From: Aurelia coerulea
Taxonomy: Eukaryota > Cnidaria > Scyphozoa > Semaeostomeae > Ulmaridae
DNA: 64,000 bases
Direction of reading: 5' to 3'
NCBI GenBank assembly: GCA_039566865.1
Contig: CM076955.1
Coordinates: forward strand, 14,405,501 to 14,469,500
The notes beneath the pieces were generated by a model. It was not told the origin of the DNA. It was given only the letters and a program-made list of their open reading frames with translations, and did no database searches. Shown here piece by piece: positions 60,401-64,000 of this stretch. A program made the translations under genes and the position numbers. The first letter of the stretch is position 1; each line of letters opens with the position of its first letter.

Positions 60401-63400
60401 CCAAGGGAGGGGTGCATCTCTGTTTCATTAAAGCTAATGAGAATTTTTTAAACAACAGGATTTTGGGGATTTTTAGGAATATTTTGTGAATGTAAAAAGA
60501 TTTTTTATGAAACGCGTACGAGACTTTCATGGAGTGACATAACTGCTTCGCAGAGAATCTTAGTACTACGGGGTGTGCTCAAAAAAATGTCACGACAGCT
60601 TTAGCTGAATTTAGAGGCAGTTTTAGTAGATTGTTTTCTTTCTTTTTAGTGTTTTTTCATGGCCAGAGAATATACCACGAAAACCAAAGACATCGGAAAC
60701 AAAAGTCATCATAACTATGTTCGACATTTATTGCATTCATTCCTTTGGTTTAACATCCTCCCTCATTAATTTTTACATACGGTAAGCTAAATCTTTGCTT
60801 TTTTAAATTAGCAATGCTATCCGCTAATCATGTATACATAGTACAGAGCCTTGCAATGTATAATCTGAAACTTTCTTTCGACGCAAAAACAAAGAACCTT
60901 TGAAACCCTACTATTCGATGTAGCATTTTCAGAAAACAGACAGTTATGCATTATTTGTACTGGAACCTTTTCGGAACCTTGGGATATGAACAGTTAATAA
61001 AGAAATACAGTACTAGAAAATTCGAAACCCTCGGAACCCAGAGGCGTAGTGGCAGGGGCCGGGGACCACGGGCCCCAGTGAGATTTTTTGAGGGGGCGCC
61101 AAAACGAGTGATACATGTAGAGTTTCAGGTCGATTTTGGTAAAGGTAATTGACACCACTGTTCTTTCTGATATATTCTTGAGCTTACGCTACATTTTATC
61201 CATGAAACTGGTCGATTCAAGTGAGGTCCTAAAATTGTTTACCCCATCCCTTCACAAGCCGCACAGTTGTGGAACTTGCTTTTAGATATTGTTGTGTAGT
61301 TTAACTAGTTTTTTATTTTCATGAAATGGTCTCGGGGTAGGCACAGTATTTTGCTCCTCGCTTTATTTTCCTTTTAGTATTGTAAAGTAATATGGTAAGT
61401 GGTGTAGTTTGTAATATGTATTCTGAAAATTTTATGGAATGAAAAAAAGACTTTAAAAATCCTCAGATCAATGAAATTACAGTGAGAACTTGATGAGATA
61501 TCTTATTTTGACTTGTTTTACAGTGTGATCTTCTGACCTTCTGAAGAGTAAGGTGTGATACTATAATGTCAAATTTTCGCCACTGCATTTCTTCGTTGTA
61601 GCTTGCTGCAAAATGTCATCGCAAGGAAAGTCTCCAAAGTGTTCGTAGCAGACACAAATCAATCAAAGGATATCATTGAGAACAAGAGAACTGCAACGAA
61701 AATTTTTCCTCGAGATGATCTCCTTGATAATGATGTTCTGATCTTCCCGTACGCTATAACGTATGTATAATTTCTGTGTGACTAAATACAGTAGTATGCT
61801 GGGTTTGAACTTTTCTGCAGATGTCGTCAAAGAACAATTTTCAATTTCTTCACTTCAAAACTATTGATATGCACTTAGTTCAACCCTCAGTTGCACATCT
61901 TTCTCCCTTTTATATTAACTTACTAAAAGACGAAAATTAAATCGGCTAATACCAGCTGTGGTGCCCCAACAGTTTACAAAGCCTTTTACGTTTCAATGAG
62001 TTCATGATTATATAACAAACAATGAAGTACATTTTCAGTTTTTTTAAAAACAAAATAACATAGGCTACCTGCGGAATCAACATAAATTGCAGCATTTGGA
62101 GTTTGGAACATCAGGGAGACCCTGAAAAAGTTAGCTGTATTCCATCTTAATCGGATATCTCTATACCTAACGTACCAAACTTCGAAGCGTCGATATGCCT
62201 TGGTAACTATATACCGGGTTTCTCAGAAAAAAGTACCCCCTTTTGACTGGAAATAGGAACCAAGCAATAAGATATCATTGCTACCCGACTTCACAGCTAA
62301 ATTTATCAATGTTCAACTTAGATGCACGTACCTTGCATTTAGAAATCGTCCACCAAACACCGGAGATACATGTTCGCAAAGTCAAAATTTACAGTACACC
62401 CAAAACCAGAGGTTTTGAAAAAGGGCCTAGTCATGATTTGTATCGTGGCCATTTTCCAAAGTACCTGTAGACTTTAAGTTTCCGTGTTTAGCTCTTGAAA
62501 AGAATAAAAGATGCATGGACACATGGCGCTGATTAAACAAATATAGTAAAAATGTGGTAAGAGTAATAAAATCGTGCCACATCTCCAAAATAAGCGTGCA
62601 TGTGCTCCTTTTCCTGTCCTTTAATATAAAGCGCTTGGGATCGAATGCAATGCAAGGACCGTTTCCTCAAAAGAAAAGTCACTGCAAGAACAATTGAAGT
62701 AATTCAAGGTATAATTCTTTTCAAAAATAAAAAGTAAAGGTCAAAGTCGAAAATTCGTTTGCAAAATGCCTGTTTGTTGTCAAATTATGGCTAGGCCATT
62801 TCTCAAAACCTCTGGTTTCAGGTGCACTCTAAATTTTGACCTTATGAACTCATATCTCCGGTGTTTGGTGGTCGATTTCCAAATGCAAGGTATGTGCATT
62901 TAAGCTGAAGACCAACAAATGCATGAATTCAAAAAGTCCCGAAATATTATCGTTTTGTTGCCTTGTTGAGTCAAAAGGGGGTACTTTTTGAGACACCCGA
63001 TGCATTCAAACAAATGTTTCTATAAAAACCAGACTATAACAACAATACTGCTAAATTTCACAGAATGATATCTCATTTTAGATCGTGTTGGCATTGGGTT
63101 GTTGCAGTGCTTTCATTGAAGGATAAATGGTAAGTCATGAGCTCAGGGATATTCATATTTTCATCTAATGGATTTTGGTTTTGGTATTCACTCGTTTTCC
63201 GTTGAGAATAGTTGACTGAAGTATTTATGATCTAGTTGAGGTATTGTTTCAAATTGTTTCATCACTCATTAGATTAGATGCTGTTCGAAACATCCCTAAA
63301 CAGTGCAGTACTGGGTGAGCCAAGCGATTTTTCCTATTTTGACCAAATCAACATCAACGTCCGAACGGAATTATTGTAGAGCCCAATAGCAACACAAACA

Positions 63401-63698
63401 GTAGAGGTGCTTTCATAGTTGCATCTCGCCCCTACGTCAAACATTTGTTAATGACTCCCAATTGCTTCCTTATTATGCTATGTCAAAGAAGGAATTTTTT
63501 GTGAACGTTTAATGTATGTTTTGATCTTGACTTTCTTGCAATTGATGTACCTCATTTCATTTTAGGATGTGTGTTTTAGACTCTCTGAATGCGACAGGAG
63601 GCAGTGATCGGCGTTTGCAATATTTTGAGAGATTTGTCAATCTTTTGCAAGTGCAGAAAAGAAAGGACGTCACTAAATTCCACGAAATCAATTGCAAG
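39287..63698 (+). CDS. OTU-PHD-Ulp1-like multidomain protein, 21 exons, 3' end outside window
   Basis: Exons at 39287-39448, 44673-44739, 46924-47106, 48230-48299, 49015-49045, 49434-49493, 49793-49879, 50381-50431, 51585-51671, 52174-52224, 53378-53464, 53967-54017, 55581-55664, 56101-56279, 56427-56604, 57831-58002, 58827-59027, 59652-59913, 61602-61760, 63082-63129 and 63566-63698 join in consistent phase to 801 codons. Predicted order: Ser-rich then Lys-rich N-terminus (nuclear-signal-like), an acidic repeated segment (about 192-329), an OTU-like cysteine protease (about 418-600), a PHD-like finger (about 620-665) and the start of a Ulp1/SENP-like C48 protease (about 690 on). This suggests a nuclear, chromatin- or ubiquitin/SUMO-related role, by inference. 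Similar protein mixes occur in transposon-derived genes, so domestication is possible. The least certain joins are exons 1 to 3. Confidence 0.7.
39449..40489. other. intron sequence
   Basis: No exon found. A segment at about 40130-40430 shares the TTTCTTATAAGAAA-type phrases of the palindromic element at 20718-21112. Open frames at 39609-39969 overlap on both strands and show no motif. Confidence 0.4.
40490..41215 (+). pseudogene. decayed LINE reverse-transcriptase fragment
   Basis: Conceptual translation, broken by stops and frameshifts, shows LSLNIDKTTVIVF, YFLGVLLDENLSWNYHL, LPTYCINVL and LYNSLFSPFLQYGILVWG, in the order expected for the end of the RT domain of a CR1/Jockey-like LINE. A later MWSKIAGMAFLW-like stretch corresponds to the C-terminal tail. 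Lies in the first intron of the large gene, same strand. Confidence 0.7.
41216..42021. other. intron sequence, no feature
   Basis: AT-rich. Irregular CCTTGTGGAA and CCTTGTAA phrases recur between 41500 and 41720. No exon recognised. Confidence 0.4.
42022..42200. repeat. imperfect ~34-bp tandem repeat
   Basis: The phrase GTGTGAATCTTGAATTC followed by GGATCTAGAATTA recurs about five times with substitutions and small deletions. Confidence 0.7.
42562..42630. repeat. short CATGATTTTGTTTCA tandem repeat
   Basis: The 15-bp unit is repeated three to four times, with a partial last copy. Confidence 0.85.
42840..43437. mobile_element. TA-flanked palindrome with ACCGGGTGTGCC ends
   Basis: The left end TACCGGGTGTGCCAAAATGA and inverted right end TCATTTTGGGACACCCGGTA are bounded by TA. 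The arms, about 270 nt each, are nearly fully complementary and meet near 43130-43170. A 161-codon frame spanning the left arm is a by-product of the palindrome. Confidence 0.8.
43438..44440. other. intron sequence
   Basis: TG-rich microsatellite-like tract at 43540-43605. No exon recognised. Confidence 0.4.
44453..44520. mobile_element. orphan hAT-like terminus with G19/C9 hairpin
   Basis: CAGTGGCGGAGCCACGG resembles a hAT 5' terminus. It runs into 19 G, then TAAATA, then 9 C, a potential hairpin or G-quadruplex. I could not find the other end or a target duplication. Confidence 0.4.
44673..44739 (+). CDS. large gene, candidate helical exon
   Basis: LINTYLRAKMVQERLEQLVPIS plus one base, ending at a good donor AGCA|GTGAGC. 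It is exactly the phase needed to join the exon at 46924, giving VPIS-KKGVSSIL. The acceptor is less clear: AG at 44671-44672 keeps phase 0 with the exon at 39276, while a better-looking AG at 44661-44662 would need an unseen phase-2 exon. Confidence 0.5.
44740..45797. other. intron sequence, no feature
   Basis: A T-run near 44831-44844 and AT-rich sequence. A minus-strand open frame at 45248-45454 has no motif. Confidence 0.4.
45798..46440. mobile_element. palindromic element with ACCGGGTGGCCC left end
   Basis: The left end TACCGGGTGGCCCAGAAAAA opens an inverted repeat; the arms at 45950-46140 and 46220-46440 are complementary (TTCAGCCTTGGAATAGGCAA against its near complement near 46310-46330). 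The right terminus is degenerate. Confidence 0.65.
46441..46923. other. intron end with TTTCTTATAAGAAA-family fragment
   Basis: 46650-46790 carries CTCGTAAGAAACTTTGAG, AAGAAACTTTCAGTACTGG and GTTTCTTATAAAAAAATACG, related to 40130-40430 and 20718-21112. The exon acceptor ATTTACAG ends at 46923. Confidence 0.5.
46924..47106 (+). CDS. large gene exon: conserved-looking Trp-rich segment, GC donor
   Basis: Encodes KKGVSSILMDDLRVLIVTYT then a GGKRVSRFWGKLYEDL, PTWWPDEVPF segment of about 60 residues. This is well-formed protein of a family I do not recognise. The only donor that keeps the frame is GAAG|GCAAGT, a consensus GC-AG site; the join to the exon at 48230 then reads DATE-DKPVLLPDE. Confidence 0.75.
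47107..48229. other. GC-AG intron, no other feature
   Basis: Starts GCAAGT and ends TTCTCCTAG. An internal frame at 47229-47498 shows no motif. Confidence 0.5.
48230..48299 (+). CDS. large gene exon
   Basis: DKPVLLPDEILILGNAMRNH and a short tail, between CTCCTAG and AAAA|GTAAGT. Starts in phase 1 and ends in phase 2. Helical, no known motif. Confidence 0.75.
49015..49045 (+). CDS. large gene micro-exon, 31 nt
   Basis: CCATTTCAG acceptor and CAG|GTATAA donor; encodes SSKSSVDRCQ and closes to phase 0. Small, but both splice sites and phase fit. Confidence 0.6.
49434..49493 (+). CDS. large gene exon, acidic
   Basis: AAATTTTAG acceptor, GAG|GTAGGG donor, 20 codons, phase 0 on both sides. Encodes PMENVSSTPQSVEEALDSAE. 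Confidence 0.7.
49793..49879 (+). CDS. large gene, repeat exon A, copy 1
   Basis: TTTTTCAG acceptor, AAG|GTGCAG donor, 29 codons, phase 0. Encodes EMEVESVCSPASDDEDAAQT and CQGATNSVK. It differs from copies 2 and 3 at several codons, including Cys for Tyr and ASDD for PSPDN. Confidence 0.8.
50381..50431 (+). CDS. large gene, repeat exon B, copy 1
   Basis: ATTTCACAG acceptor, GTG|GTAAAT donor, 17 codons, phase 0: KSTSLENDPATVPTPVV. Confidence 0.8.
51102..51215 (+). pseudogene. LINE ORF2 tail fragment, present in each tandem unit
   Basis: One frame reads NKAARLWNNLPKSIKNI then QYTTSLKAFIIAKY, the typical C-terminal end of a CR1/Jockey-type LINE protein. Copies at 52895-53008 and 54688-54801 came with the tandem duplication. 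Confidence 0.6.
51585..51671 (+). CDS. large gene, repeat exon A, copy 2
   Basis: 29 codons, phase 0 at both sides, same splice sites as copy 1. Encodes EIEVESVYSPSPDNEDAAQT and CQGATNSVK. Confidence 0.8.
52174..52224 (+). CDS. large gene, repeat exon B, copy 2
   Basis: 17 codons identical in protein to copy 1; one silent change (GCT to GCC). Confidence 0.8.
53378..53464 (+). CDS. large gene, repeat exon A, copy 3
   Basis: Identical to copy 2 as far as I can compare. 29 codons, phase 0. Confidence 0.8.
53967..54017 (+). CDS. large gene, repeat exon B, copy 3
   Basis: 17 codons; phase 0 allows it to join directly to the exon at 55581. Confidence 0.8.
55166..55204 (+). pseudogene. truncated fourth copy of repeat exon A
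   Basis: Acceptor and 13 codons (EIEVESVYSPSPD) are kept, then the duplication breaks off into TTAGAAATAGAA low-complexity DNA (55205-55280) with no donor. If spliced in, it would end translation within a few codons (LEIEI then stop). Confidence 0.8.
55581..55664 (+). CDS. large gene exon, basic linker
   Basis: GTTTTTAG acceptor, CTG|GTGAGC donor, 28 codons, phase 0: AKTRIKKSADLKSTGSPNVI and PREQASKL. Confidence 0.75.
56101..56279 (+). CDS. large gene exon preceding the OTU domain
   Basis: TTTTCTTCTAG acceptor, AGAG|GTAATT donor, 59 codons plus 2 nt. Helical, with NCNWKEFYAKIKQIDKAF and FTIRTMPVCAKVIEKR. Position just N-terminal of the OTU core suggests a lead-in helix bundle. Confidence 0.8.
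56427..56604 (+). CDS. large gene exon: OTU-like domain, catalytic-Cys block
   Basis: Contains ATGNGDCLFNSIGKLLFGSE then LRLVAAVLAVSHFKHYVEE, the OTU signature (G-[DN]-x-[DN]-C-L-[FY]) with nucleophile Cys439. Residue 436, where OTU proteases usually have the catalytic-site Asp three before Cys, is Asn. The overall layout resembles vertnin-type OTU-like proteins, as far as I can recall. Donor GAG|GTACGT, phase 0. Confidence 0.85.
56605..57830. other. intron sequence, no other feature
   Basis: No additional exon or repeat recognised; frames near 57143-57588 overlap on both strands. Confidence 0.45.
57831..58002 (+). CDS. large gene exon: OTU-like domain, middle
   Basis: GATCTTCTAG acceptor, TCTG|GTAAGT donor. 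Encodes YRERYLTRDCALQMLYSLST then helical residues including SDVLRYAISSEIMEITK. Matches the central helices between the Cys and His blocks of OTU domains. Confidence 0.8.
58003..58826. other. intron with a Tc1/mariner-like terminus
   Basis: At 58081-58105 TACAGTCGTGGCCAAAAATT then TGAGA resembles the widespread CAGTCGTGGCCAAAA terminal repeat of Tc1-like elements. No opposite terminus was found before the next exon, so it is an orphan end. Confidence 0.45.
58827..59027 (+). CDS. large gene exon: OTU-like domain, His block
   Basis: GLLHVRFLATILSRSINLHC through DAINVMFVSVGRS and CPNHYIPLVWKI. The NHYIPLV block provides the expected catalytic histidine (His592) at the end of an OTU fold. Acceptor TTCTTTAG, donor ATTG|GTAAGA. 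Confidence 0.85.
59652..59913 (+). CDS. large gene exon: PHD-like zinc finger
   Basis: Contains LLGCQAIGEERQNWVSCRRC then LPYHAACSGI and EFVCC. The order W-V-x-C-x2-C-x4-H-x2-C followed by F-V-C fits the second half of a PHD finger, a chromatin-reader fold; the first Cys pair is less clear (Cys618/Cys626). Acceptor TTAATTTAG, donor GCTG|GTATGT, phase 2. Confidence 0.75.
59914..61601. other. intron with transposon-end fragments
   Basis: CGGGGTGTGCTCAAAAAAAT at 60570-60589 resembles the ACCGGGTGTCCC family. CAGAGGCGTAGTGGCAGGGG at 61041-61060 resembles a hAT-like terminus. No exon recognised. Confidence 0.4.
61602..61760 (+). CDS. large gene exon: start of Ulp1-like protease region
   Basis: TTCGTTGTAG acceptor, ATAAC|GTATGT donor, phase 2 to phase 2. 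Encodes LLQNVIARKVSKVFVADTNQ through DDLLDNDVLIFPYAIT. The strand-like LIFPYAI immediately before the His-Trp motif is typical of C48 peptidases. Confidence 0.75.
62212..63001. mobile_element. palindromic element with ACCGGGTTTCTC ends
   Basis: The left end TACCGGGTTTCTCAGAAAAA then GTACCCCCTTTTGACT is mirrored by AGTCAAAAGGGGGTACTTTT then TGAGACACCCGA. The arms carry mirrored CCAGAGGTTTTG/CAAAACCTCTGG and TGCACCTGAA-type blocks. A half-copy lies at 26403-26760. Confidence 0.75.
63082..63129 (+). CDS. large gene exon: Ulp1-like His motif
   Basis: CATTTTAG acceptor, AATG|GTAAGT donor, 48 nt: SCWHWVVAVLSLKDK. His745-Trp746 is the C48 catalytic histidine motif. Confidence 0.8.
63566..63698 (+). 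CDS. large gene exon: Ulp1-like Asp motif
   Basis: TCATTTTAG acceptor, AAG|GTGTGG donor, ending in phase 0. Opens MCVLDSLNATGGSDRRLQYF. Asp762 lies 17 residues after His745, the same spacing as yeast Ulp1 (His514/Asp531). The catalytic Cys should follow about 50 residues later, beyond the window. Confidence 0.8.
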
Positions 63699-64000
63699 GT
63701 GTGGTAATTTAGTGCCACTTATATTTCCTTTAGTTGCTAAGGCGAGATATGTTGATAAACTTGCAGTCTCTTTCTCGATATAAGAGCAATAAACCTAGCA
63801 TAAAAGCCAAAAGGCTTACATTTTCCATTGTCTTTGAAGTTTCCATGATAGCCTGTTTCGTCTTGCTATTTATGACCAAATTTAAAATATTGATAGACAC
63901 AAAGCAATTATTATGGTAATTATCAGTGCTTTTTGCAATGTTATGTTCCAAAAGCAGGCAACACTAAAACGAGCTAAATTTGCTAATTTTTTTCAAACCA
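63699..64000. other. start of the next intron
   Basis: An in-frame stretch after TTTCCTTTAG at 63734 is open for 61 codons, but using it would need a 35-nt intron, and it reads as a hydrophobic, non-C48 sequence. Treated as intron. Confidence 0.5.

Noticed and set aside
63734..63919. Apparent last exon of the large gene
   Set aside because: Would need a 35-nt intron, and the sequence does not fit a C48 domain.

Overview
This window looks like nuclear DNA of an invertebrate animal. A cnidarian fits best, but that rests only on overall character: AT-rich sequence, short exons separated by GT-AG introns, a secreted peptide precursor built like cnidarian antimicrobial peptides, and dense palindromic DNA transposons. 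There are no prokaryotic operons or ribosome-binding sites. All reading was by eye, and no database search was run.

Layout. 1-6.9 kb has no gene I can support; it holds a minisatellite, a TTAA-flanked mini-element and two long palindromic elements. 6.9-11.5 kb has two intronless minus-strand genes of the AIG1/ADTRP family (membrane threonine hydrolases), separated by a hAT-like element that carries a second element nested inside it. A 2-kb element made of nine 178-bp satellite units between long inverted repeats begins 22 bp upstream of the second gene's ATG. 13.6-21.2 kb is transposon-derived: a palindrome, a 2.8-kb TA-flanked element and a LINE 3' end. 21.3-23.0 kb is a clean three-exon gene for a secreted precursor of 155 residues, with a signal peptide, an acidic propeptide and a basic six-cysteine C-terminal region. 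24.2-26.1 kb and 33.4-35.3 kb are two large palindromes. Each begins with the heptamer CACAGTG and has a 5-bp CNNNG target duplication, as in the Transib/RAG-related superfamily; the second interrupts the gag gene of a minus-strand Ty3/gypsy retrotransposon (27.3-35.7 kb). 36.0-38.8 kb holds a 9-bp-TSD element and a second 178-bp satellite array.

From 39.3 kb to beyond the right edge runs one large plus-strand gene. I assembled 21 coding exons with compatible phases, giving 801 codons before the window ends. The predicted protein has a serine-rich/basic N-terminus, an acidic segment, an OTU-like cysteine-protease domain, a PHD-like zinc finger and a Ulp1/SENP-like (C48) protease domain. The catalytic cysteine of the last domain should lie just outside the window. 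Within this gene a 1,793-bp block containing two phase-0 exons is present three times in tandem, nearly identical even in the introns. It adds a repeated 46-residue segment to the protein.

The candidates for undescribed biology are: the OTU-PHD-Ulp1 protein and its recent exon expansion; the cationic cysteine-rich peptide gene; the heptamer-ended palindromes; and the satellite-carrying inverted-repeat element at the ADTRP-like promoter. The remainder is largely transposon-derived or unassigned non-coding sequence.
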